From Solimonas sp036405815 (GTDB lineage Bacteria; Pseudomonadota; Gammaproteobacteria; Nevskiales; Nevskiaceae): a DNA stretch of 64,000 nucleotides. The stretch lies in NCBI GenBank assembly GCA_036405815.1, contig DASWWX010000058.1:14143-78142 (forward strand), read 5' to 3'. Positions within the stretch are counted from its first letter, which is position 1. Every line of letters starts with the position of its first letter. Made by a program: the position numbers and the translations under genes. This document shows, piece by piece, positions 17,284 through 25,971 of the stretch. The notes under the pieces are model-generated. The model ran no database searches. It worked only from the letters and a program-made list of their open reading frames with translations, and was not told where the DNA came from.

Positions 17284-18977
17284 GGCATCGGCTCCTGCAG
17301 TGTCGAATCGTCCTGAGCGGGCGGCGGCACGACCGGGCTGGCGTCCAGCGGCGCCGGCTGCGGCCCTCCGAAGATCAGCGCCTGTGGATGGCGCTGCAGG
17401 TAATCGGCCAGACCGCGCAGCGCGCGCGCAGCGCGCTCCAGTTCGCTCAAGGCGCGACTCGCGTCCTGCGGCAAGCCGCCGTCCTGGCCCAGCGTGCGCG
17501 TCGCCGAATCCAGGGTGCGCTGTGCTTCCTGCAACGTGCGCTTGGCCTCGGGCGCCAGGTCGGCGTCGAGTTGTTTCAGCAGCTTGTCGGCACTGGCCAG
17601 CGCGTCGCGCGTATTGCGCCCGATCGCGCCGAACGGCACCTCGTCAAGCTTGCGCACGATATCGGCGATCTGCGTCTGCAACATTGCCAGGCTGCCACGC
17701 TCGGTGGGAATCTCGAAGGGCTCGACGGAGATCGGCGATCCGGCGGGCTTGGCCTTGGGCAGCAAATCGAGGGCAACGTAGAGCTGTCCCGTCAGCAGAT
17801 TGCCGGTGCGCAACTGCGCGCGCAGACCATCCTGTACCAGACGATTGAACACCGCCGGCGCCGTCTGCGATGTCTCGCCCTCGCTGCCACGGCTCAAGGT
17901 CTCATAGGCGTCGCCGAGTCGTTGCGGGTAGATCGTCGCCAACACCGTTCCGGAAAACACGGCGCGACGTTCGTCGTAATCCAGACGCACCGAATCCACG
18001 GTGCCCAACTCGATCCCGCGGAATTCCACCGCGGCCCCCGCGGCCAGTCCGCGCAGCGACTCCTCGAAGCGCATGCTGATACGCATGGGTTCACCGTCCG
18101 GCGGCGCCAGAGCCGAGGCCTCGTCGCCGTGCAACAGGAACGCGGTGTTGGCCGCCGCCGGTTGCGAGCCTTGCTCGTCACGACCGCTGCGTCCAAAAGC
18201 GACGCCGCCGATCAGCACGCTGGCCAGCGACTGGGTGTTGATCTTCAGACCCGCGGCACCGACGCGCACATCGATGCCGCTGGCATTCCAGAAGCGTGCG
18301 TCTTCGCTCACGAAGCGGTCGTAGGGCGCGTCCACGAAAATCTGCACGGTCACGCCGCGGCCGTCATCGTCGAGCTTGGTGCCAACGACCCGGCCGACCG
18401 GGATGCGGCGGTAGTACACCGGCGAGCCGATATCCAGCGAGCCCTGGTCCAACGCCTTGAGAATGAAGCGACGCCCCTGCCGATCACTGGTGACGGCAGG
18501 CGGTACCTCCAGCCCCTCGAAGTCGCGACGCCGCTCGTTGGATTGGCCGATGTCCACGCCGATGTAAGCGCCCGACAGCAATGTGTTGAGCCCGGAAACG
18601 CCACCGGTGTCGATGCGCGGGCGCACCACCCAGAAGCGCGTGTCGTAGACCGCGAAATCGCTGGCCTCACGCGTCAGCTCCACCGCCGCAACCACGCCCT
18701 GCAAGTCGTCGGTCAGCGAAATCTCGCGCACGCGTCCGATGACGACCTCCTTGTACTTGACCTCAGTCTTGCCGGGCTCGAGACCTTCCGCGGACTTGAA
18801 GCTGATCGTGACGGTGGGGCCGGACGACAACACCGCGCGCAGCACCAGCACCAGCCCGGCAAGCGCCGCGACCACCGGCACCAGCCAGATCAGCGAGGGA
18901 TTGAGGCGGCGTGCCGGCTGCAGTACCGGTTCGGCGGCACCATCGGTGCCCTGCGGTCGCGAAGTGGGTTCAGTCAT
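17280..18977 (-). CDS. pqiB: MCE-domain intermembrane transport protein PqiB
   Basis: A 565-residue protein with one N-terminal membrane helix (about residues 29-48) and three MCE/MlaD domains, starting at TVTISFKSAEGLEPGKTEVKYK, RRIPVGRVVG and RFEESLRGLAAGAAVEFRGIELG. A helical C-terminal region full of Leu and Ala (DALASADKLLKQLDADL) would form the long coiled-coil needle known from E. coli PqiB. The protein forms a hexameric channel across the periplasm for lipid transport. It overlaps pqiC by 4 bases and the upstream pqiA gene by 8. Confidence 0.93.
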   Translation of the reverse strand: MTEPTSRPQGTDGAAEPVLQPARRLNPSLIWLVPVVAALAGLVLVLRAVLSSGPTVTISFKSAEGLEPGKTEVKYKEVVIGRVREISLTDDLQGVVAAVELTREASDFAVYDTRFWVVRPRIDTGGVSGLNTLLSGAYIGVDIGQSNERRRDFEGLEVPPAVTSDRQGRRFILKALDQGSLDIGSPVYYRRIPVGRVVGTKLDDDGRGVTVQIFVDAPYDRFVSEDARFWNASGIDVRVGAAGLKINTQSLASVLIGGVAFGRSGRDEQGSQPAAANTAFLLHGDEASALAPPDGEPMRISMRFEESLRGLAAGAAVEFRGIELGTVDSVRLDYDERRAVFSGTVLATIYPQRLGDAYETLSRGSEGETSQTAPAVFNRLVQDGLRAQLRTGNLLTGQLYVALDLLPKAKPAGSPISVEPFEIPTERGSLAMLQTQIADIVRKLDEVPFGAIGRNTRDALASADKLLKQLDADLAPEAKRTLQEAQRTLDSATRTLGQDGGLPQDASRALSELERAARALRGLADYLQRHPQALIFGGPQPAPLDASPVVPPPAQDDSTLQEPMP

Positions 18978-19632
18978 ATCGGACGTTCACGGAAGGTTCG
19001 GAGTCGGACAACAGCGGCGCATCCCAGATCAGACGCGGATCGAAGCTCATCGAAGCCAGCATCGTCAGCACGACGACGGCAGCGAATGCCACCGCACCGC
19101 CGCCGGGCAGCACGAGCGCAAAACCGCTGAACTGCACCAGACCGACCAGCAGGGCGACGACGAACACGTCCAGCATCGACCAATGACCGATGAAGTCGAC
19201 GAAGCGGTACAGCTTGGCGCGCTCGCGCGGCGACCAGGAAGAGCCGCGCTGTACGCCGGTCAACAGCACCAGCAGCACGCCAATCTTGAGCAAGGGCACG
19301 ACAATGCTGGCGACAAACACGATGATCGCCAGATCGTAGGAACCGCCGCGCCACAGCCTCAGCACGCCGCTGAGGATGGTCTCGTCGACGGCATCGAAGA
19401 ACTGCGTGGTCTGCATGATCGGCAGCAGATTCGCCGGCAGATACAGCAAGGCGGCAGCGATCAGCAGCGCCCAGGTGCGCGTCAGGCTGTTTGCCTTGCG
19501 CCGTCGCAACGCCACGCCGCAGCGCGGGCAGTGCCGACGTTGCCCTTCCGGCGCCGGCAGATCGGCGCAGGTCAGCGCACAGCCGTGGCAGCGGATCAGC
19601 CCCATCTCGGCGGCGCTACGCACATGGCTCAT
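18970..19632 (-). CDS. pqiA: PqiA-type integral membrane protein (second unit)
   Basis: A 220-residue membrane protein of the paraquat-inducible protein A family. It begins with a zinc-ribbon-like pair, CHGCALTC and CPRCGVAL, followed by four hydrophobic helices, with the family motifs YLPANLLPIM and IGHWSMLDVFVVALLVGLVQ. E. coli PqiA is one chain with two such units; here they are two genes. The ATG at 19632 overlaps the stop of the upstream unit by 4 bases, so the pair should be translated together. Partner of PqiB at the inner membrane. Confidence 0.9.
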   Translation of the reverse strand: MSHVRSAAEMGLIRCHGCALTCADLPAPEGQRRHCPRCGVALRRRKANSLTRTWALLIAAALLYLPANLLPIMQTTQFFDAVDETILSGVLRLWRGGSYDLAIIVFVASIVVPLLKIGVLLVLLTGVQRGSSWSPRERAKLYRFVDFIGHWSMLDVFVVALLVGLVQFSGFALVLPGGGAVAFAAVVVLTMLASMSFDPRLIWDAPLLSDSEPSVNVRYD

Positions 19633-20237
19633 GGCGGGCAGGCCTCGGCGCGCGCCCACAACGCCTGCGCATCAACGCTGACCAGCGCGGTCATCAGCAG
19701 CGTCAGCGCCGCGAAGGCCCACAGGCCGACGTCGGGCGCGATCTGGGCAAGGCCGACCAGCTTCACGACCGACACCAGCACGCCCAGCATGAACACTTCG
19801 ATCATGCCCCACGGCCGCATGTGACGCAGCGCGTGCATCACCATCGCAAATGCAGGCGGCCGCCGGCCGACGCGCAATGGCACCAGCACCCAGAGCAACG
19901 CCATAATCTGCAGCATCGGGAAAAAGAACAACGTCGCCGCCGCCAGCACGGCCACCAGGCCGATGCCGCTGTCGTAAGCGGCGACGACCGCGCCCCACAG
20001 ACTGATCGTGTTGCGGCTGCGCTGCAGTTCCATCTCGACGATGGGATAACTGTTGGCGAGTACGAAGGCCAGCGCAGCGGTCAGGGTCAACGCCAGCAGG
20101 GCGTCCAGATTCAGCGGCTTGTCGCAGTACAGCTCACCGTCGCAACGGCAACAGCGTGCAACCGCACCGGTCGGCAACGGCCGGCGCTCATGAACGGCAT
20201 CGCAGTACTGGCAGATGACCAGCGTGTCGGAACGCAT
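19629..20237 (-). CDS. pqiA: PqiA-type integral membrane protein (first unit)
   Basis: A 202-residue PqiA-family protein and the first gene of the operon. It has CQYCDAVH and CCRCDGELY as the two Cys pairs, then four hydrophobic helices with FVLANSYPIVEMEL and PWGMIEVFMLGVLVSVVKLVG, which correspond to the first half of E. coli PqiA. The ATG at 20237 was chosen because it starts just before the zinc-ribbon. A terminator 60 bases upstream isolates the operon from the M3 peptidase gene. Confidence 0.9.
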   Translation of the reverse strand: MRSDTLVICQYCDAVHERRPLPTGAVARCCRCDGELYCDKPLNLDALLALTLTAALAFVLANSYPIVEMELQRSRNTISLWGAVVAAYDSGIGLVAVLAAATLFFFPMLQIMALLWVLVPLRVGRRPPAFAMVMHALRHMRPWGMIEVFMLGVLVSVVKLVGLAQIAPDVGLWAFAALTLLMTALVSVDAQALWARAEACPP

Positions 20238-20296
20238 GTCGGGATTCGGGTTGGCACCGCAGCAAAACCGATCATGCCTGCGCACCCCGCAAAGCA

Positions 20297-20325
20297 AAAG
20301 GGCCGGCGCATCGCGCCGGCCCTTT
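20297..20325 (-). terminator. Intrinsic terminator of the M3 peptidase gene
   Basis: Perfect 13-bp inverted repeat (20297-20309 with 20313-20325) with a 3-base loop and A/T bases at both outer ends, 27 bases after the M3 peptidase stop on the minus strand and 60 bases ahead of the first pqiA start. Confidence 0.8.
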
Positions 20326-20351
20326 GATGATTGCCGCCTGAATGAACGGGC

Positions 20352-22547
20352 TCAGCGAGCCGGCTTTCTGGGCGTCTGGGCCGGCTTCGCACGGACGGGT
20401 TTCAGGCCGCGACGCTCCAGCAGCGGCTCGATACGCGCATCGCGTCCGCGGAAATCGCGGTACAGATCCATGGCCTCGCGCGAGCCGCCGCGCGCGAGCA
20501 AGGTGCGACGGAAGTGATCGCCGTTCTCCCGCTTGAGGCCACCGTTCTCGCGGAACCACTGCACGGTATCCGCATCCAGAACCTCGCTCCAGATATACGA
20601 GTAATAGCCGGCCGAGTAGCCGCCGGCAAAGACGTGCGCAAAGTAGGTGCTGCGATAGCGTGGCGGCACGGCCGCGAAGTCTGCGCCCGCCTCACGAAGT
20701 GCCTCCGGCTCGAAGCGGCGCGGGTCCTGCAGCGGCTCACCGCCGCTGAGCATGTGCCAAGCCTGATCGAGCCAGGTTGCAGCGAGATACTCGGTGGTCG
20801 CGAAGCCCTGATTGAACGTCTCAGCCGCCTTGACCTTGTCCACCAGCGCCTGCGGCATCGGTTCGCCGGTCTGATAGTGGCGCGCATAGTTGGCCAGCAC
20901 CGTCGGCTCCAGCGCCCACATCTCGTGCACCTGCGACGGATACTCGACGAAGTCGCGCGGCACGGCGGTGCCGGCGAAGCTCGGATAGCGGACATCCGAG
21001 AACAGCGCGTGCAGCGCATGACCGAACTCGTGGAACATCGTGTTGACTTCATCCATCGTCAACAGCGTCGGTTGACCGTCGGGCGGTTTCGGCACGTTCA
21101 GGTTGTTGACCACGACCGGACGCCCGCCGAGCAAACCCGACGGTCGTACCAGGCTGTTGGCCCAGGCGCCGCCACGCTTGCTCGGGCGCGTGTAGAAGTC
21201 AGCGTAGAACAGGCCCAGCGGCGTTCCGTCCGACTCGAATACCTCGAACACGCGCACATCGGCCTGATAGGTCGGCAGGTCCTTGCGCTCCTTGAACTGC
21301 AGGCCGTACAGCTGACCGGCGAAATAGAACACGCCGTCCTTGAGCACGCGCTCCAACTCGAAGTACGGCTTCAGCGCCGCTTCGTCGAAATCGTAGCGCG
21401 CCTTGCGTAGCTGTTCGCTGTAGTAGGCCCAGTCCCAAGGCTCGAGCATGAACAGCTCGCTGTCGCCGCGCTTGACCTCGGCGTTGATCAGCTTCTGCAG
21501 CTCCTTGGCCTCAGCGCGTGCATTGGCGACCGCCGGCGGCGTGATCTGGCGCAGCAGCTTGGCGACCGCTTCCGGTGTCTGCGCGGTCTGATCCTCGATC
21601 TGATACGCCGCGTGCGTCGCGTAACCGAGCAGGCCGGCACGCTCGGCACGCAGTTGCGCGATGCGGGCCAGCACGTCCTTGTTGTCGTACTCGTTGCCAT
21701 GGTTGGCGCGCTCGATCGACGCCTCGAACAAGCGACGGCGCACGTCGCGATCCTTGAGATGCGTCAGCGCCGGCTGTCCGGTCGGCAGCTGCAGAGCCAG
21801 CAGCCACTTGCCCTCCAGCCCCCGCGCCTGCGCGGCAGCCGCCGCGGCGGCGACGGCATCCGCCGACAAGCCCGCCAGCTCCTCCGCGCGATCCAGCACC
21901 AGCGCGGTGTCGTTGGTGTCCTTGAGCAGGTTCTGCTGGAAGCGCGTGGTCAGCGAGGACAGCTCCTCATTGAAGGCACGCAGGCGCATCTTGTCGTCGT
22001 CGCTCAACCGCGCGCCAGCGCGCACAAAGTTGCGGTGGTAGCGCTCCAGCAATCTCAGGGATTCGGCGTCCAGACCCAGACCCTCGCGCCGCTCGTACAG
22101 CTGCGCGACGCGCGCGTACAGCGCGGCATTCAGATAGATGGTGTCGTTGTGGGCGGCCAGACGCGGCGCCAACGACTGCTGCAGCGCCTGGATCTGCGGG
22201 TTGGTATGAGCCGAGGCCAGGTTGAAGAACACCGTGGACACCCGCTCCAGCAGAAGCCCGCTGCGCTCCATCGCTTCGATCGTATTGGCGAAACTTGGAG
22301 GCTCGGTGGCCGCAGCGATCGCCAAGACCTCACGCAACTCCTGCTCCATGCCTGCCTCGAAGGCCGGCAGGTAGTGCTCGTCACGGATGCGATCGAATGG
22401 CGGCACCGCGTAGGGCAGCGTGCTGATCGCATAGAACGGATTGTTCGGACCGAACTTGGCGACAGTCTCGGTCGTCTGGGTGGCCAGCGGGGCGCAGGCG
22501 CTCAGCGCGATGCCGCAGGCCAGCGCGGCGACGGGCAAGGTCTTCAT
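20352..22547 (-). CDS. M3-family oligopeptidase, predicted lipoprotein (Dcp-like)
   Basis: A 731-residue thimet-oligopeptidase-family metalloprotease. The zinc motif HEFGHALHALF (HExxH) lies near residue 500, with the downstream third-ligand Glu in the PSQVHEMWALEP segment. The overall helical layout (NPFYAISTLPYAVPPFDRI at the start) matches the peptidyl-dipeptidase Dcp group. Unlike cytoplasmic E. coli Dcp it has a signal peptide with lipobox LSAC (about residue 17), so it should act in the periplasm on short peptides. The ATG at 22547 was chosen: GGGAG sits 5 bases upstream; an in-frame ATG at 22559 is less well placed. Confidence 0.92.
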   Translation of the reverse strand: MKTLPVAALACGIALSACAPLATQTTETVAKFGPNNPFYAISTLPYAVPPFDRIRDEHYLPAFEAGMEQELREVLAIAAATEPPSFANTIEAMERSGLLLERVSTVFFNLASAHTNPQIQALQQSLAPRLAAHNDTIYLNAALYARVAQLYERREGLGLDAESLRLLERYHRNFVRAGARLSDDDKMRLRAFNEELSSLTTRFQQNLLKDTNDTALVLDRAEELAGLSADAVAAAAAAAQARGLEGKWLLALQLPTGQPALTHLKDRDVRRRLFEASIERANHGNEYDNKDVLARIAQLRAERAGLLGYATHAAYQIEDQTAQTPEAVAKLLRQITPPAVANARAEAKELQKLINAEVKRGDSELFMLEPWDWAYYSEQLRKARYDFDEAALKPYFELERVLKDGVFYFAGQLYGLQFKERKDLPTYQADVRVFEVFESDGTPLGLFYADFYTRPSKRGGAWANSLVRPSGLLGGRPVVVNNLNVPKPPDGQPTLLTMDEVNTMFHEFGHALHALFSDVRYPSFAGTAVPRDFVEYPSQVHEMWALEPTVLANYARHYQTGEPMPQALVDKVKAAETFNQGFATTEYLAATWLDQAWHMLSGGEPLQDPRRFEPEALREAGADFAAVPPRYRSTYFAHVFAGGYSAGYYSYIWSEVLDADTVQWFRENGGLKRENGDHFRRTLLARGGSREAMDLYRDFRGRDARIEPLLERRGLKPVRAKPAQTPRKPAR

Positions 22548-22894
22548 CAGATCTCCCATGGAGTTTTGAGTGGGGCTTCGATCGGCGGGCCGGCGCAGGC
22601 GGCGGCTCGCAGCGCCGACCGTCGTCGGGGCAGCAGGCTTGCATCGTCGTTGCTGCGGGCCGCCCGCGCAAGCGCCAGGATCAAGGCCGCAATGACATGG
22701 AGACGGATCGATGGTACGGCCGCACCATCCGCCACGATCTTGCACTTGCCATGCTGCCGCGCTTGCCGGAAGGTGTCGCCATCCGGTGCGCAGGGGCTCA
22801 GGCCGCGTTCAGCCGCTACACCGATGCTGTGCGCGAAATCGGGGTCATCGCAGAGACGATGCGTCAAGGCAAAACCACAGACAGGCGGCAAACC
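22548..22894. other. Intergenic region between divergent genes
   Basis: 347 bases separate the M3 peptidase (minus) from the beta-barrel gene (plus). I see no conserved open frame, no clear terminator and no consensus promoter in it; both promoters must lie here. It could also hold a longer 5' extension of the beta-barrel gene (an in-frame ATG at 22859), but that would place 12 polar residues before the signal peptide. Confidence 0.4.
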
Positions 22895-23977
22895 ATGCGG
22901 CACGCCGCTTTGCGGCCGGCAACGACCTGGCTGCTGGCTGTTCTGCTCGTATCGCTCGGCAGCGGTTGTGCCAGCGCCCGCAAGCGCGACCCAGATGCCC
23001 CGTCCGCGGCCGAGGCGCCCGTGGTCGAGGCGGCGGCGGAAATCGAGGACCCGGGTTCGCAGCGCTACCGCGCCTGCCGCCGCGAGTCCGCCGACCGGAT
23101 CATGGTGGTCGACGATACCCAGGCCCTGCTCGAAGAAACCGGCTGCCGCGCCGCGCTGTGGCTGGATGGCCTGTTTGGCGAAGACAACGTCGATGCCGCA
23201 CAGCGCACCAATGGCTACCTGGAAACCGCGATCTCGCACTCGGAGTTCGAGGGCACCGACTTTCGCACACGCCTGCGCGTCCGCTTCGACCTGCCGAACG
23301 TCAAGGAAAGGCTTTCCGCCTTCGTCGGACGCGAAGATGAGGATGACTTCATCCGCGGTCGCAGCGAGGGATTTGCGCTGCGCTCGCAGTTCCCGCGCGT
23401 CAATAATGAAGACCAGTGGCTGGCCGGTCTCGGCTACTCGCTGCCGGGCAACGAGCGCTTGCAGACCGGCATCAAGGTCGGCGCCTCCAGCCTGACGGCG
23501 CCGCGCGTGTTCGTGCAAGGCCGAGTGCACTACAACGTCTACGCCGACGCGTCGAATCTGGTCTACGTGCGCCTGACGCCGTTCTGGAACAGCCGCATCG
23601 GCTTCGGTGTGACCAGCGGCATCGATTACAACTATCTGCTCACGCCGGCGCTGCTGGCACGCTGGGCCAATGTCGGCACGGTCAGCGAGAGCACCGAGGG
23701 CCTCGACTGGCTGTCGGCCCTGATCCTCTATCAGAATCTGCGCGAACAGCGCGCGATGGCCTACGAGCTGTTCATCCGTGGCCAGACCCAGGCCGAGGAA
23801 CCGCTGTACGAATATGGCGCACGCACGATCTATCGCCACCCGTTCGTCAAGGATCGGTTCTATGGCGAGTTCGTGCTGGGCTACAGCTTCCCGCGCACCG
23901 ATCCGACGTTGCCACGCAACGGCTCCTATGAGATCGGCTTCGGCCTGGAGCTGCCGTTCGGTCGCCGCGACGACTGA
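22895..23977 (+). CDS. Exported beta-barrel-like protein of unknown function
   Basis: A 360-residue protein. It starts with a signal peptide (TWLLAVLLVSLGSGCASA); the Cys could be lipidated although the -3 residue is atypical. The first 80 mature residues are acidic and helical, then from about residue 110 the chain alternates aromatic and polar residues in strands (FRTRLRVRFDLP, VYVRLTPFWNSRIGFGVTSGIDYNY, FYGEFVLGYSFPR) and ends in a Phe-Gly-Arg tail, which suggests an outer-membrane barrel. I do not recognise a named family. The repeated RVRFD/VYVRL strands may be autotransporter- or phospholipase-like but no catalytic motif is visible. Confidence 0.65.
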   Translation: MRHAALRPATTWLLAVLLVSLGSGCASARKRDPDAPSAAEAPVVEAAAEIEDPGSQRYRACRRESADRIMVVDDTQALLEETGCRAALWLDGLFGEDNVDAAQRTNGYLETAISHSEFEGTDFRTRLRVRFDLPNVKERLSAFVGREDEDDFIRGRSEGFALRSQFPRVNNEDQWLAGLGYSLPGNERLQTGIKVGASSLTAPRVFVQGRVHYNVYADASNLVYVRLTPFWNSRIGFGVTSGIDYNYLLTPALLARWANVGTVSESTEGLDWLSALILYQNLREQRAMAYELFIRGQTQAEEPLYEYGARTIYRHPFVKDRFYGEFVLGYSFPRTDPTLPRNGSYEIGFGLELPFGRRDD

Positions 23978-24160
23978 ACCCCGGGCGCGCCGGCCGAGGC
24001 TACGGGTCGGCTGTCGGGGTTGTCCTACGCCAGCGTTCGGGCTCCACCCCACTTTTCAACCGCTGATCGGCGACGGCCCGCACCCCATCGGCGCCGACAG
24101 CCATCCCCTGCCCGTGCCGCCTAAGGTGACGGCTGCCCGTCGACGGAACAAGAACGCACC

Positions 24161-25477
24161 ATGTTCGGAATCAGTACCCGCAAACCCACCGTGCCGCCGG
24201 TGGTCGAACGCATGCCGGCGCCGTTCCTGTGCGTGGTCGCGCCGCCCGAGTCGCTCCGTGATCGCGAAGGCCTCGACGCGCTGCGGCGTCAGTTGCCCGA
24301 CGGGCGCCGCTGTCAGGTCCTCGGCGCCGCCGCGCTGGTACCGGCCGACGCCGCGCGCGCGCAGTACGTGCTGGCGCTGTTCTGCGAGCCCGCGCAGCTG
24401 GACAGCCTCGCCGATGCGGTGCTGGCGGCGCGCGCCGACGGCGCGGAAACCGTGCTGGTGGTCGCCACCCAACCTGCGCAGCTGACGCGCCTCGGCGGCT
24501 GGCTGGAGCGCCGCGCCGGCGCCAACCGGCTCGGCGGCACGCGTCTGCTGCTGGCCACCGACCTCGACGGGGTCGCCCGCCAGCTCGGCGATCGCCTGCA
24601 GCCGGTGCTCGAGGACAACGTCATCCGCATGCCGATCTCCACCGAGATCGAGGATGCCGGGCACCGCCACTTGTTCTTGTTCAGCCCGTCGATGCACGCA
24701 TTGATCGCGCGCATCCGCGGTTATGCGCTCAACGGCATTACCCGGGTCTGCCTGCTGGGCGGTCCCGGCAGCGGCAAGACCTCGTTCGCGTATTACTACT
24801 ACCTGCTGCGCGGCCAGGGCCGCTTCGTTTCGGTCAATCTCGCGGCCGAAAACACCGGCGACAAGGCGGCGGTCAAGTCCCTGCTGTGCGGCCACGTCAG
24901 CGGCGCCTTCCCCGGCGCCGGCGCGCGCACCGGCGCGTTCTCGCATGCCCGGGACGGTGTCTGCTTTCTCGACGAAAGTCACCAGATTTCCGGCGCGGTC
25001 ATGGAAGTGCTGATGGAGGCGCTCGACAACGGTCAGTACCTGCCCTACGGCGCCTCGGCCAAGCAGTCGATGGAGTGCGCGCTGCTGTTCGCCAGCAATC
25101 GTGGCTGGGAACAGTTGCAGTCCGCCGTCAATCTCGATGAGTTCACGCGCCTGGGTGCCGCCGTGTTGCACGTTCCGCCACTCGCGGGTCGCGAGGAAGA
25201 CCTGATCGCCGTTGTCGCCACCACGCTGGCGCGACTGGCCTCGCGCTGCAAGAGCTGGGTGCCGCCCGAGGGCTGCACGCCCGAAGCCTGGGCACGCCTG
25301 CGCGAGGCGCGCTGGCATGGCAATGTGCGCGGCCTGATCCGCGTGCTGGAGTCGGCGTTCGTCGATACGGCAAGCCAGCAGGCCGCCGGCCTGATCGACG
25401 CGCCAGCGATCGAACAGGGCCTGATGCGCTGGGAGCCGAAATCGCATCACAGCCACGCGCTCTACGCCGCCGCCTGA
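24161..25477 (+). CDS. Orphan sigma-54-activator-like AAA+ ATPase without DNA-binding domain
   Basis: A 438-residue protein. Residues about 1-165 form an alpha/beta domain I do not recognise. Residues 170-410 are an NtrC-type AAA+ module: Walker A GGPGSGKTS (about 200-208), a GAFPGA loop at 248-253 in the place of the sigma-54-contacting GAFTGA, Walker B VCFLDES, sensor-type FASNRGWEQL and the WHGNVRGLIRVLES helix. It then ends about 40 residues later with no Fis-type helix-turn-helix, so it cannot bind enhancer DNA in the usual way. It may activate sigma-54 from solution, or have been repurposed as a remodelling ATPase. Stand-alone gene; no histidine kinase or rpoN nearby. Confidence 0.8.
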   Translation: MFGISTRKPTVPPVVERMPAPFLCVVAPPESLRDREGLDALRRQLPDGRRCQVLGAAALVPADAARAQYVLALFCEPAQLDSLADAVLAARADGAETVLVVATQPAQLTRLGGWLERRAGANRLGGTRLLLATDLDGVARQLGDRLQPVLEDNVIRMPISTEIEDAGHRHLFLFSPSMHALIARIRGYALNGITRVCLLGGPGSGKTSFAYYYYLLRGQGRFVSVNLAAENTGDKAAVKSLLCGHVSGAFPGAGARTGAFSHARDGVCFLDESHQISGAVMEVLMEALDNGQYLPYGASAKQSMECALLFASNRGWEQLQSAVNLDEFTRLGAAVLHVPPLAGREEDLIAVVATTLARLASRCKSWVPPEGCTPEAWARLREARWHGNVRGLIRVLESAFVDTASQQAAGLIDAPAIEQGLMRWEPKSHHSHALYAAA

Positions 25478-25496
25478 GCGCCGCCTGAGCGCCGCC
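25470..25496. repeat. 11-bp tandem repeat spanning a stop codon
   Basis: Two full copies (25470-25480 and 25481-25491) plus a partial third of an 11-bp unit that contains the TGA of the AAA+ gene. The copy beyond the stop carries a second TGA in another frame. Confidence 0.8.
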
Positions 25497-25577
25497 AGCA
25501 CTCGAGCGACGCGCCTCGTACTGGTCGCAAGCGGTGCGCTGGGCTAGCCTGCGCCCACCTCTCGCGAGCAAAACCCC

Positions 25578-25967
25578 ATGGACGCTGCCGATTGCGTGCG
25601 CCTCGACAAATGGCTGTGGGCGGCACGTTTCTTCAAGACCCGCAGCCTATGCAAACAGGCGATCGAAAGCGGCCATGTCCGCTGCGAGCGCGAGCGCTGC
25701 AAGGTCAGCAAGGACGTGCGGCCCGGTCTGCGCCTGCAGATCCGCCAGGGCTGGGATGAAATCGAGGTCGTGGTCGAGGCACTATCCGAACAGCGGCGCG
25801 GCGCGCCCGAGGCCCGCCGGCTTTATACGGAAACCGCGGAGAGTCGGGAGCGACGCGAGCGCGCGGCGCTGGCACGGCAACTCGCGCCCGACACCGCCTC
25901 CGAGCAGCGTCCCAGCAAGAAGCAGCGGCGCGATCTGCAGCGTTTCAAAGATCGCTGGAGCGCATGA
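25578..25967 (+). CDS. hslR: Ribosome-associated heat-shock protein Hsp15 (S4 domain)
   Basis: A 129-residue protein with an S4 RNA-binding domain at the N-terminus: VRLDKWLWAARFFKTRSL, then AIESGHVRCERERCKVSKDV, then LRLQIRQGWDEIEVVV. This is the Hsp15 pattern; the basic C-terminal extension (KKQRRDLQRFKDRW) is also typical. Hsp15 binds free 50S subunits carrying nascent chains and helps recycle them after heat stress. It precedes the Clp-fold lipoprotein by only 4 bases. Confidence 0.92.
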   Translation: MDAADCVRLDKWLWAARFFKTRSLCKQAIESGHVRCERERCKVSKDVRPGLRLQIRQGWDEIEVVVEALSEQRRGAPEARRLYTETAESRERRERAALARQLAPDTASEQRPSKKQRRDLQRFKDRWSA

Positions 25968-25971
25968 TTCG

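Noticed and set aside
22697..22894. Longer start for the beta-barrel gene
   Set aside because: It would place polar residues before the signal peptide.
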